Origin: Pseudomonas maioricensis
Lineage (GTDB): Bacteria > Pseudomonadota > Gammaproteobacteria > Pseudomonadales > Pseudomonadaceae
Reading direction: 5' to 3'
DNA: 42,530 nt
Assembly (NCBI RefSeq): GCF_022790535.1
Contig: NZ_LOHG01000031.1
Span: 1-42,530, forward strand
Shown here: one piece after another, positions 8,334-15,310 of the stretch
Layout of the letters: every line of letters begins with the position of its first letter
Position numbering within the stretch: the stretch's first letter is position 1
The notes under the pieces: model-generated
The model's database searches: none
Seen by the model: the letters and a program-made list of their open reading frames with translations, nothing else
Told to the model about the DNA's origin: nothing
Translations under genes and position numbers: made by a program

Positions 8334-9536
8334 ATGACCACTGCAAAAAATATCCCCGAACCGGATCTGAACTACCTGCAGAAAGTCCTGTTGGAAATGC
8401 TCGCGATCCCAAGCCCCACAGGCTTCACCGACACCATCGTGCGCTACGTCGCTGAGCGTCTTGAAGAGCTGGGCATCCCTTTTGAGCTGACCCGGCGCGG
8501 CACGATTCGCGCCACCCTCAAAGGCAAGCAAAACAGCCCTGACCGCGCGGTCTCCGCTCACCTGGACACCATTGGTGCCGCCGTGCGTGAGGTCAAAGAC
8601 AACGGTCGCCTGTCACTCGCACCGATTGGCTGCTGGTCAAGCCGCTTCGCCGAAGGCAGCCGGGTCAGCGTATTCACTGACCATGGCGTGATTCGCGGCA
8701 GCGTGCTGCCGTTGATGGCCTCCGGTCATGCGTTCAACACGGCTGTCGACGAAATGCCCATCAGTTGGGATCACGTCGAGTTGCGCCTCGACGCTTACAG
8801 CACCACCAAAGCCGATTGCGAATCTCTGGGTGTCGGTATCGGCGACTTCATAGCGTTTGATCCGCTGCCGGAATTCACCGAAAGCGGCCATATCAGTGCC
8901 CGTCACCTGGACGACAAAGCCGGTGTCGCCGCACTGCTGGCGGCACTTAAAGCTATTGTCGACAGTGGTGCCGAGCCGCAGATCGATTGCCACCCACTGT
9001 TCACCATAACCGAGGAAACCGGCACCGGCGCTGCGGGCGTGTTGCCTTGGGATGTCAGTGAATTCGTCGGCATCGATATCGCGCCGGTTGCTCCCGGCCA
9101 ACACTCCAGCGAACACGCGGTCAGCGTGGCAATGCAGGATTCCGGTGGCCCTTACGACTATCACCTGTCCCGGCATCTGCTGCGTTTGGGCAGTGAGAAT
9201 GAACTGCCAGTCCGTCGCGACATGTTCCGCTACTACTTCAGCGATGCGCATTCGGCAGTCACCGCAGGCCACGACATCCGTACCGCCCTGCTCGCGTTCG
9301 GTTGCGACGCAACTCATGGCTATGAGCGGACTCACATCGATAGCCTCGCCGCACTGAGCCGCCTGCTGGGTGCCTACATGCTCAGCCCGCCGGTCTTCGC
9401 CAGCGATGCGCAGCCTGCACAGTCTTCGCTTGAGCGCTTCAGCCATCAGATCGAGCACGATGCACAGATGGAAACCGATACCCGGGTACCGAGCGTCGAC
9501 AGTCTGGTGGGGCAGAACCGGGAAGAGGTGGAGTAA
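8334..9536 (+). CDS. NAGGN-system M42-family metallopeptidase
   Basis: Putative cytoplasmic aminopeptidase of 400 residues, third member of the NAGGN trio. I chose ATG 8334, preceded by CAGGAG at 8321-8326; an upstream in-frame ATG at 8256 lies inside the REP element. Dinuclear-metal motifs of the M42 family are visible: AHLDTIGA (His/Asp), HLDDKAG (bridging Asp), ITEETGTGA (catalytic and metal Glu), VGIDIAP, and a late His in THGYERTH. Its role beside NAGGN synthesis is not established; it may trim or recycle the dipeptide. That is inference from constant gene association. Confidence 0.9.
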   Translation: MTTAKNIPEPDLNYLQKVLLEMLAIPSPTGFTDTIVRYVAERLEELGIPFELTRRGTIRATLKGKQNSPDRAVSAHLDTIGAAVREVKDNGRLSLAPIGCWSSRFAEGSRVSVFTDHGVIRGSVLPLMASGHAFNTAVDEMPISWDHVELRLDAYSTTKADCESLGVGIGDFIAFDPLPEFTESGHISARHLDDKAGVAALLAALKAIVDSGAEPQIDCHPLFTITEETGTGAAGVLPWDVSEFVGIDIAPVAPGQHSSEHAVSVAMQDSGGPYDYHLSRHLLRLGSENELPVRRDMFRYYFSDAHSAVTAGHDIRTALLAFGCDATHGYERTHIDSLAALSRLLGAYMLSPPVFASDAQPAQSSLERFSHQIEHDAQMETDTRVPSVDSLVGQNREEVE

Positions 9537-9597
9537 CGCTTAGGGCGGAAAAACACCTCCAGGGGAGACTCTGTGTTTGCCTGAAACACAGTTCACG

Positions 9598-9686
9598 TGG
9601 GAGCGAATTCATTCGCGAAGAGGCACGTACAGTCGCTATGGATTTATGTACTGGAACACCACATTCGCGAATGAATTCGCTCCTAC
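9598..9686. repeat. REP/REPIN element (GAATTCATTCGCGAA type)
   Basis: Inverted repeat of GAGCGAATTCATTCGCGAA and TTCGCGAATGAATTCGCTC, separated by about 45 bases. It lies in the 395-base gap between the M42 peptidase and yheU genes. Confidence 0.8.
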
Positions 9687-9687
9687 C

Positions 9688-9827
9688 CAGACTGTGTGAA
9701 AACGTAGCGAGCGACGGCAAGACAAGGCAAAAACAGCCGAAAAAGCGGAGTCTAGGTGTTCTAAATGAGCATTTTTCGGCTGTTTTTAACGCAGTATTGC
9801 CGAGCGCAGTAGTTTTCACACAGTCTG
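9688..9827. repeat. 140-bp nested inverted repeat (MITE-like)
   Basis: The outer arms CAGACTGTGTGAAAAC (9688-9703) and GTTTTCACACAGTCTG (9812-9827) are perfect 16-bp inverted repeats. Inside, AAAAACAGCCGAAAAA (9729-9744) pairs with TTTTTCGGCTGTTTTT (9772-9787), also perfect over 16 bases. The loop contains TCTAGGTGTTCTAAATGAGC. I recognise similar sequence as a repeat scattered through fluorescent Pseudomonas genomes. No coding sequence is seen in it. Confidence 0.75.
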
Positions 9828-9931
9828 TACCGTTCGGGTTCACAACTTCCTGCTATCTGCGTCCGGGAAAATCTCCCTGCTTTTTTCAGACATCGGCACT
9901 ATCATCGCGGGGAATTGATGCGAGAGCGCCC

Positions 9932-10159
9932 ATGCTGATCCCCCACGACCAACTCGAAGCTGACACCCTCACCCGTCTGATTGAAGATTTCGTGACCCGT
10001 GACGGAACCGACAATGGCGACGAAACCCCATTGGAAACCCGAGTCTTGCGTGTACGTCATGCTTTGAGCAAAGGCCAGGCAGTGATTTTTTTCGACCTGG
10101 AAAGCCAACAGTGCCAGCTCATGCTCAAGCACGATGTTCCAAAAGAATTCTTCGACTGA
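9932..10159 (+). CDS. yheU: YheU family protein (UPF0270)
   Basis: Small soluble protein of 75 residues. The family is recognised by the start MLIPHDQLEADTLTRLIEDF and the segment VRHALSKGQAVIFFD. I chose ATG 9932; a longer frame open from 9638 runs through the 140-bp repeat and is not coding. No signal peptide or membrane segment is present. The function of the family is unknown. Its stop codon abuts the stop of the convergent csrA-type gene, the two meeting in TGATCA with no spacer, so mutual antisense overlap of the transcripts is likely. The same pairing is remembered from P. putida next to rsmI. Confidence 0.88.
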   Translation: MLIPHDQLEADTLTRLIEDFVTRDGTDNGDETPLETRVLRVRHALSKGQAVIFFDLESQQCQLMLKHDVPKEFFD

Positions 10160-10372
10160 TCATGAGCTAGTGTCGGGTAGCTTCCCCTCACCCTTCGACT
10201 GACTCGAAAGCCTCTTGGCAATACGCTCGTAGACTTCGGCACGGTGAACCTTGACGTGCCGTGGGGCCTCAATCCCCAAACGAATCTGATTACCGTGAAT
10301 AGCCAGAACCTGTACGGTGATCTCTTCGCCGATCGAAAACACCTCCCCTGCTTCCCGCAATATAACCAGCAT
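10160..10372 (-). CDS. rsmI: CsrA/RsmA-family RNA-binding translational regulator (RsmI-like)
   Basis: Dimeric mRNA-binding regulator of 70 residues, slightly longer than RsmA (about 62). The order of strands and the segment VKVHRAEVYERI match CsrA, including the RNA-contacting Arg in VHRAE. The N-terminus is unusual: MLVILREAGE in place of the canonical MLILTRRxGE, so the usual LTR(R/K) of strand 1 is altered. The position between yheU and ynfA/actP matches what I remember of P. putida rsmI, hence the symbol; RsmA or RsmE identity is less likely. Its start region reads AGCAAGGAAATG, containing an AAGGA (ANGGA) motif immediately before the start codon, compatible with Rsm autoregulation. It converges without spacing on yheU. 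Confidence 0.85.
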   Translation of the reverse strand: MLVILREAGEVFSIGEEITVQVLAIHGNQIRLGIEAPRHVKVHRAEVYERIAKRLSSQSKGEGKLPDTSS

Positions 10373-10522
10373 TTCCTTGCTCTCTTATTGTTAACCGGAG
10401 AGCAGATTGCATGGCCTGTCTCCAGGCATCAATTGGCCTGGACAAAATCAGTAACGTCCTTCACCTCCGCCAGACTTAACTGACAGAAATGTCTTACTTA
10501 ACGACCAATCAGGTAGGAAAAC

Positions 10523-10849
10523 TTACTGCCAGCGAGGGCCAAAGAGGATGATGCTCGCGCCCACCAAACAGAGTGCCGCGCCCAACCAGTCCAGTGTCAG
10601 CGGCCTGACTCGCTCTATGATTCCCAGCCAGCCTATAGAAGCAATAATGTAGATCCCGCCATACGCCGCATAAGCACGGCCTGCGTACGCCGCTTCGACA
10701 CGGGTCAGCAAGACCGCGAACACTGCCAGGCTGATCAACGCCGGAATCACCCACAGCGCACTTTTCCCCTGGCGTAGCCACATCCAGAACGCATAGCAGC
10801 CCGCGATCTCGAACAACGCCGCCAGGAAAAACCACAAGTAATTGAGCAC
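10523..10849 (-). CDS. ynfA: YnfA family small membrane protein (UPF0060)
   Basis: Inner-membrane protein of 108 residues with four predicted helices, starting MLNYLWFFLAALFEIAGCYA and ending in VGASIILFGPRWQ. The segment RAYAAYGGIYI is typical of UPF0060/YnfA, distant relatives of small multidrug resistance (EmrE-like) transporters. Function is not established for most members. It stands alone on the minus strand between rsmI and a REP hairpin. Confidence 0.88.
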   Translation of the reverse strand: MLNYLWFFLAALFEIAGCYAFWMWLRQGKSALWVIPALISLAVFAVLLTRVEAAYAGRAYAAYGGIYIIASIGWLGIIERVRPLTLDWLGAALCLVGASIILFGPRWQ

Positions 10850-10965
10850 AGAAATTTCTCTTCAGCGGTTGCAATGGATGGCGGCAACCGTATCAGAAAA
10901 CAGTGGATGTAACGAAAGGCATGGGCCCAAGAGGGCGCTTATGAACAACACTACAGTTGAACTGG

Positions 10966-11020
10966 AATGCAATCTCATGTGGGAGCCCAGACCAAGCCCG
11001 GCTCCCACAGAGATTGCATT
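10966..11020. repeat. REP-type inverted repeat downstream of the SDR gene
   Basis: The arms AATGCAATCTC (10966-10976) and GAGATTGCATT (11010-11020) enclose a second pair, GTGGGAGCC and GGCTCCCAC. The perfect long stem lies 15 bases past the stop of the minus-strand SDR gene and may act as its 3' end, although there is no U-tract. Confidence 0.7.
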
Positions 11021-11034
11021 TCATCGCCGGTAAT

Positions 11035-11850
11035 CTACTCCCTACCCTGCCGCGCCTTGGCGCGCATCTTCGCGCACATGCTTGTCATCTCGTCGTACAG
11101 CGCCTGGGGATTTTTCTGTTTCAGTTGCCAGGCCATGCGCCCTTGCTCGTGGGGCAGGATCATGAATTCGCCTTGCGCGACATGTTCGTAGATGTAGTCA
11201 GCGATATCCGTTGCCGTAATCGGCGAGCTTTCCAGCAGTTTTCCGACCTGAGCTTTCATGGCCGGAGTCGGGCCGCGGAAGGAGTCCAGCAGATTGGTCT
11301 GAAAAAAAGACGGGCAGACGACATGCACGCCCACTTCCTGCTCACTTAGTTCAACCAGCAAACTTTCGGAAAGAGCCACGACACCGGCCTTGGCGACGTT
11401 GTAATTGCTCATGGCCGGCCCCTGCATCAGGGCAGCCATGGATGCAATATTGATGATCTTGCCTTTGCTCGCTTCAAGCATTGGCAAAAAAGCCTTACAA
11501 CCTTTGACCACGCCCATCAGATTGATCGCGATCTGCCAGTCCCAGTCTTCCAGAGACAGTTCGTTAAAGAAGCCTCCCGAAGCTACGCCAGCGTTATTGA
11601 CAATAATGTCGATGCCACCAAACTTCTCTTCGCACGCTTGAGCCAGCGCCGTCAGTTGACTGTAGTCACGTACGTCGCAGCGCTGAACGAAGCCATCGCC
11701 ACCGGCCTCCCGCACCAGTTTCAAGGTTTCCTGCAAACCAACATCGTTGACGTCAGACAGTGCCAGGCGCCAGCCTTCCCGGGCCCAGCGTAAAGCGATT
11801 TCGCGACCCAGGCCGGAACCTGCACCAGTGATCATGATGCGATTTTGCAT
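11035..11850 (-). CDS. Short-chain dehydrogenase/reductase (SDR) family oxidoreductase
   Basis: Classical SDR of 271 residues, NAD(P)(H)-dependent. The dinucleotide motif TGAGSGLG is at residues 8-15, NNAG at 85-88, the catalytic Ser at 137 and YNVAK with Tyr150 and Lys154. The C-terminal 60 residues are rich in Lys, Met and Gln, longer than the minimal fold. Upstream AAGGCG gives a plausible ribosome-binding site. The substrate cannot be read from sequence. It is monocistronic, flanked by the REP hairpin and the DUF2784 gene. Confidence 0.9.
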   Translation of the reverse strand: MQNRIMITGAGSGLGREIALRWAREGWRLALSDVNDVGLQETLKLVREAGGDGFVQRCDVRDYSQLTALAQACEEKFGGIDIIVNNAGVASGGFFNELSLEDWDWQIAINLMGVVKGCKAFLPMLEASKGKIINIASMAALMQGPAMSNYNVAKAGVVALSESLLVELSEQEVGVHVVCPSFFQTNLLDSFRGPTPAMKAQVGKLLESSPITATDIADYIYEHVAQGEFMILPHEQGRMAWQLKQKNPQALYDEMTSMCAKMRAKARQGRE

Positions 11851-11965
11851 AACAAACGCCTTGTGGTTAGGGGCTCATGTTTTACAGCGTGAGCCCAGTG
11901 TAACCACGGAAATCATCACTTCGACCCACCATCAGGGCGCTGAATGACACGGGCAAACCCACGGC

Positions 11966-12337
11966 CTACGTGGGCTTGCGCCATAAACGCAGGATGATCC
12001 AGGCATACACTGCGGCGTTGACCACCAGCACTACAGCACCCAGCCACAGCTGGATCTGTGGGGTCAGGCCTGCCGGATAAATCAACGCGATCAGATAGTG
12101 CTCGATGAATCCCCCGTCATACCCTTCTCCGCCCGCGCGGACACGTAATGCATTCTCCAGAGGCGTTAGCGGACAGTAAAAATGGAAAAACTCCACCACA
12201 GCTCCCCAGATCATCGCCGGTATGTGCAAAACCATCACCCAGCTCCAGCGCAAAACCAGCAGCCCGCCAAACAGCACGAACACGATGAACAGTAGATGAA
12301 TGACCAATACAGCATCAGCGCCCAGACGATAGAGCAT
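11966..12337 (-). CDS. DUF2784 family membrane protein
   Basis: Integral membrane protein of 123 residues with about four helices; VLVIHLLFIVFVLFGGLLVL and the HFYCPLTPLENALR segment are hallmarks of DUF2784. The frame is open to a TTG at 12355. I prefer ATG 12337, which lies 8 bases after a GAGG ribosome-binding site; ATG 12343 is too close to it. Function is unknown. The divergent neighbour is the small DUF3309 gene. Confidence 0.85.
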   Translation of the reverse strand: MLYRLGADAVLVIHLLFIVFVLFGGLLVLRWSWVMVLHIPAMIWGAVVEFFHFYCPLTPLENALRVRAGGEGYDGGFIEHYLIALIYPAGLTPQIQLWLGAVVLVVNAAVYAWIILRLWRKPT

Positions 12338-12567
12338 GTACATGTCCTCAAGCAAAAAGGCGAAAACAGAAACAGCTTCAGGTGTTTAAAGTTCAACTTG
12401 TTTTTGCCCACTATAAACTTTTTTCAAAATGTAAACTTTCTCACCTTTTCGATGGACTTTTTTCGAACGCCTACAGTCGGATCATTCAAGCAGCACAAAC
12501 TTTATGCCATCGGGCGGAAGCTTGAACTGTTCTAGCCATTTACCAAGAACTAAGGAAGGAACTCATC

Positions 12568-12726
12568 ATGGGCATCGGCACTATTCTTATCATCGTCCTG
12601 ATTCTGCTGTTGATCGGCGGTCTGCCAGTCTTCCCGCACTCGCGCAGCTGGGGCTACGGTCCATCGGGCATCATCGGTACCGTTCTGGTGATTCTGCTGA
12701 TATTGGTGCTGTTGGGACGGATATAA
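12568..12726 (+). CDS. Small DUF3309 membrane protein (52 aa)
   Basis: Very short gene encoding MGIGTILIIVLILLLIGGLP, then a polar turn (FPHSRSWGYGPSG), then a second hydrophobic helix ending in LLGRI. The two-helix hairpin with central SRSWGYGPSG is the DUF3309 signature. A strong ribosome-binding site AAGGAAGGA lies at 12552-12560 and an intrinsic terminator follows 20 bases after the stop. This supports a real, independently transcribed gene. Its function is unknown; members are often abundant under stress in pseudomonads (general recollection, not evidence from this sequence). Confidence 0.85.
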   Translation: MGIGTILIIVLILLLIGGLPVFPHSRSWGYGPSGIIGTVLVILLILVLLGRI

Positions 12727-12746
12727 CGTTCCCGCGCCAGACAGCA

Positions 12747-12775
12747 AAAGAGCCCCGCTTATAGCGGGGCTTTTT
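12747..12775 (+). terminator. Intrinsic terminator of the DUF3309 gene
   Basis: GCCCCGCT and AGCGGGGC form a perfect 8-bp stem with a 3-nt loop, followed by TTTTT. Confidence 0.92.
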
Positions 12776-12858
12776 ATTGGCTAATAACTAGCGGGTTTCA
12801 GTTTTAGAACGAGCGTGGGCTATCTGACACTACACTATCACGCGGCAAACACAGTCTT

Positions 12859-12946
12859 GTAGGAGCAAGCTTGCTCGCGATAGCGTCAGCAAAGGCAACA
12901 TATTCATCGACTGAAAGAACGAATCGCGAGCAAGCTCACTCCTACA
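12859..12946. repeat. REPIN element
   Basis: Inverted REP pair: GTAGGAGCAAGCTTGCTCGC at the left and GCGAGCAAGCTCACTCCTAC at the right, about 50 bases apart. Confidence 0.88.
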
Positions 12947-12956
12947 GAATTACGGC

Positions 12957-12985
12957 AAATAAAAAAGCAGCCCGAAGGCTGCTTT
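12957..12985 (-). terminator. Terminator of the actP operon
   Basis: On the minus strand GCAGCC, loop TTCG, GGCTGC is followed by a run of T. It ends 23 bases beyond the actP stop. The tetraloop UUCG adds stability. Confidence 0.88.
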
Positions 12986-13007
12986 CTTATGGAGCATTTA
13001 CGACAGC

Positions 13008-14666
13008 TTAGTGCGACGACGCGCCGCTGGCACCCAAGCCAGTCTGGGAGCGTACGAACTGCGGATAGAACAAGGCACGCTCGCCCTCTGCCGCTTTCGA
13101 CTTGTCGGTGATAGAGAAGAACCAGATGCCCACGAATGCGATGGCGATAGAGAACAGCGCCGGGTATTCGTACGGGAAGATGGCTTTCGGGTTGTGCAGG
13201 ATCGATACCCAGATGGTCGGACCGAGGATCATCAGCACCACGGCGCTGACCAGGCCCATCCAGCCGCCAATCATGGCGCCACGGGTGGTCAGGTTTTTCC
13301 AGTACATGGAAAGCAGCAGTACCGGGAAGTTACAGCTGGCCGCGATGGAGAACGCCAGGCCCACCATGAACGCGATGTTCTGGCTTTCGAAAGCGATGCC
13401 CAGAAGGATTGCCACCACTGCCAGCGCAATAGTAGTCATCTTCGAAACACGGATTTCGTCCTTCTCGTTGGCCTTTCCCTCTTTGATCACGCTGGCATAC
13501 AGGTCGTGGGATACCGCCGAAGCACCCGCCAGAGTCAGCCCGGCAACCACTGCCAGAATGGTGGCGAACGCAACTGCCGAGATGAAGCCCAGGAACAGAC
13601 TGCCGCCGACCGCATCGGCCAAGTGAACCGCTGCCATGTTGTTACCACCCAACAGAGCGCCCGCTGCATCCTTGAACGCAGGGTTGGTGCTGACCAGCAG
13701 GATCGCGCCGAAGCCGATGATGAAGGTCAGGATGTAGAAGTAACCGATGAAGCCCGTTGCGTAGAACACCGACTTGCGCGCTTCTTTAGCATCGCTCACG
13801 GTGAAGAAACGCATCAGGATGTGTGGCAGACCCGCGGTACCGAACATCAGCGCCAGGCCCAGAGAGAACGCCGAAATCGGATCTTTCACCAGACCGCCCG
13901 GGCTCATGATCGCTTCACCTTTAGGGTGAACCTTGACCGCCTCGGCAAACAGCATGTTGAAGTCGAAGTTGACGTGCTTCATTACCATCAGCGCCATGAA
14001 CGACGCACCGGAGAGCAGCATGACAGCCTTGATGATCTGTACCCAGGTGGTGGCCAGCATGCCGCCAAACAGCACATACAGGCACATCAGGATACCGACC
14101 AGAATCACCGCAACGGTGTAGTCCAGCCCGAACAGCAACTGAATCAGCTTGCCTGCGCCAACCATCTGCGCGATCAGGTAGAACGCAACCACTACCAACG
14201 AACCGCAGGCGGACAGGGTGCGAATTTCTTTCTGCTTGAGGCGATAAGAGGCCACGTCAGCAAAGGTGTATTTGCCCAGGTTACGCAGACGCTCGGCGAT
14301 CAGAAACAGAATGATCGGCCAGCCCACCAGGAAGCCGATCGAGTAGATCAGGCCGTCATAACCAGAGGTGTACACCAGGGCGGAAATACCCAGGAAGGAC
14401 GCCGCTGACATGTAGTCACCGGCAATGGCCAGGCCGTTTTGAAAACCGGTGATCTTGCCGCCTGCTGAATAGTAGTCCGAGGCTGTCTTGTTTTTCTTCG
14501 ACGCCCAATAGGTGATGTACAGCGTGAACGCGACGAACACCAGGAACATGATGATCGCCGAGGTGTTCAACGGTTGCTTTTGCACAGCGCCGGTCAATGC
14601 ATCAGCCGCCCAGAGCGACGGTGCAAAGGCGGCCAGGCCGAATGCTGCAGATAGACGCCCGATCAT
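13008..14666 (-). CDS. actP: Cation/acetate symporter ActP
   Basis: Sodium:solute symporter family (SSS) protein of 552 residues, expected to import acetate and related short monocarboxylates. An N-terminal signal-like segment (AAFGLAAFAPSLWA) precedes about 13 membrane helices. Family motifs include ASKKNKTASDYYSAGGKITGF with the ensuing GDYMSAASFLGISALVYTSG, and ALMFGTAGLPHILMRFFTV, all close to E. coli ActP. The start overlaps the stop of the DUF485 gene by 4 bases (ATGA), the usual yjcH-actP arrangement. Control is probably at the promoter upstream of DUF485 (three ACNTTAGT repeats) and by Hfq/Crc at its start codon. A long antisense open frame here is a GC-bias shadow. Confidence 0.95.
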   Translation of the reverse strand: MIGRLSAAFGLAAFAPSLWAADALTGAVQKQPLNTSAIIMFLVFVAFTLYITYWASKKNKTASDYYSAGGKITGFQNGLAIAGDYMSAASFLGISALVYTSGYDGLIYSIGFLVGWPIILFLIAERLRNLGKYTFADVASYRLKQKEIRTLSACGSLVVVAFYLIAQMVGAGKLIQLLFGLDYTVAVILVGILMCLYVLFGGMLATTWVQIIKAVMLLSGASFMALMVMKHVNFDFNMLFAEAVKVHPKGEAIMSPGGLVKDPISAFSLGLALMFGTAGLPHILMRFFTVSDAKEARKSVFYATGFIGYFYILTFIIGFGAILLVSTNPAFKDAAGALLGGNNMAAVHLADAVGGSLFLGFISAVAFATILAVVAGLTLAGASAVSHDLYASVIKEGKANEKDEIRVSKMTTIALAVVAILLGIAFESQNIAFMVGLAFSIAASCNFPVLLLSMYWKNLTTRGAMIGGWMGLVSAVVLMILGPTIWVSILHNPKAIFPYEYPALFSIAIAFVGIWFFSITDKSKAAEGERALFYPQFVRSQTGLGASGASSH

Positions 14667-14974
14667 TGCTGTGCCTCCTTCAGGATGGCGTTGTTCAGGT
14701 CATCGAATTCACCGTTGGCACGACGAACATAGATGCCGGTCAGCACAAAAGCAGACACGATCAGGCCGACCCCAATCGGCATTCCCCAGGTAATGGTCGA
14801 AGTAGCGCTGAGTTTCGCGCCCAGAATGTGTGGTCCATACGCAATCAAAAGGATGAAAGCGGCGTACAGCCCGAGCATGATCGCTGAAAGAATCCAGGCG
14901 AACCGCTCCCTTTTGGATACCAGCTCCTTGAAACGGGGGCTGTTTTGAATCGAGAGGTAAATGCTGTCGTTCAT
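14663..14974 (-). CDS. yjcH: DUF485 membrane protein (YjcH-like), actP partner
   Basis: Small inner-membrane protein of 103 residues with two hydrophobic helices (WILSAIMLGLYAAFILLIAYG and ITWGMPIGVGLIVSAFVLTG). The opening YLSIQNSPRFKELVSKRERF is characteristic of DUF485. It is almost always encoded directly before actP and may be a symporter subunit or chaperone. Its translation start reads GGACAAAAACAATG, where AAAAACAA matches the AANAANAA motif bound by Hfq with Crc. First gene of the two-gene acetate-uptake operon. Confidence 0.92.
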   Translation of the reverse strand: MNDSIYLSIQNSPRFKELVSKRERFAWILSAIMLGLYAAFILLIAYGPHILGAKLSATSTITWGMPIGVGLIVSAFVLTGIYVRRANGEFDDLNNAILKEAQQ

Positions 14975-15015
14975 TGTTTTTGTCCTCGCAGCACAGATGA
15001 GATGTCACGTCTTGC

Positions 15016-15072
15016 ACTTTAGTCTGGTCTGGCAAGCGCTCCAGACGACCTTAGTATTAGAGCGACATTAGT
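15016..15072 (-). promoter_or_regulatory. Three ACNTTAGT repeats upstream of the yjcH-actP operon
   Basis: Read on the plus strand: ACTTTAGT at 15016-15023, ACCTTAGT at 15048-15055 and ACATTAGT at 15065-15072. They are direct repeats in the promoter region of the operon, which reads leftward. Acetate genes of pseudomonads and vibrios are controlled by the CrbSR/MxtR-ErdR two-component system; assignment of these repeats to that response regulator is my inference. Confidence 0.5.
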
Positions 15073-15109
15073 CGTAGATTGGGCGTTGTGCTTTCAATCG
15101 ACCAGGCCT

Positions 15110-15197
15110 GTAGGAGTGAGCTTGCTCGCGATAGCGTCGGGTCAGGGAATGAACTCTTTGACTGCCCCGACGCTATCGCGAGCAAGCTCACTCCTAC
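15110..15197. repeat. REPIN element
   Basis: GTAGGAGTGAGCTTGCTCGC and its inverted match GCGAGCAAGCTCACTCCTAC, with inner CGATAGCGTCG / CGACGCTATCG also paired. The rest of the 336-base gap between yjcH and betX holds the ACNTTAGT repeats and the betX terminator. Confidence 0.9.
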
Positions 15198-15252
15198 AAA
15201 AGGCCACCAAGACTCTTAAAGTCGTGGGGGTACAAGACTTTTTACCTGGACA

Positions 15253-15284
15253 CAAAAAACCGCCCGGTCGTTAAACCGGGCGGC
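15253..15284 (-). terminator. Terminator of the betaine-binding gene
   Basis: On the minus strand CCGCCCGG, an 8-nt loop and CCGGGCGG are followed by TTTTTT. It ends about 27 bases after the stop. Confidence 0.9.
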
Positions 15285-15310
15285 TTCGGATGCTACGCAA
15301 GCAGGCTGAC

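Noticed and set aside
9638..9931. Extended N-terminus for YheU (173-codon frame).
   Set aside because: The extra region translates the REPIN and the 140-bp repeat; the family starts at ATG 9932.
12460..12500. Possible AlgU-type promoter GAAC-N15-TCAAG before the DUF3309 gene.
   Set aside because: Only the GAAC and a loose -10 match; too weak to report.
12859..12946. Regularly recurring 20-bp units resembling CRISPR repeats.
   Set aside because: Units are inverted pairs scattered singly between genes, with no spacer array or cas genes; they are REPINs.
13011..14408. Long plus-strand open frame antisense to actP (465 codons).
   Set aside because: Composition is Arg/His/Gln-rich and no family is recognised; the actP frame on the other strand is unmistakable. 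It is a GC-bias shadow.
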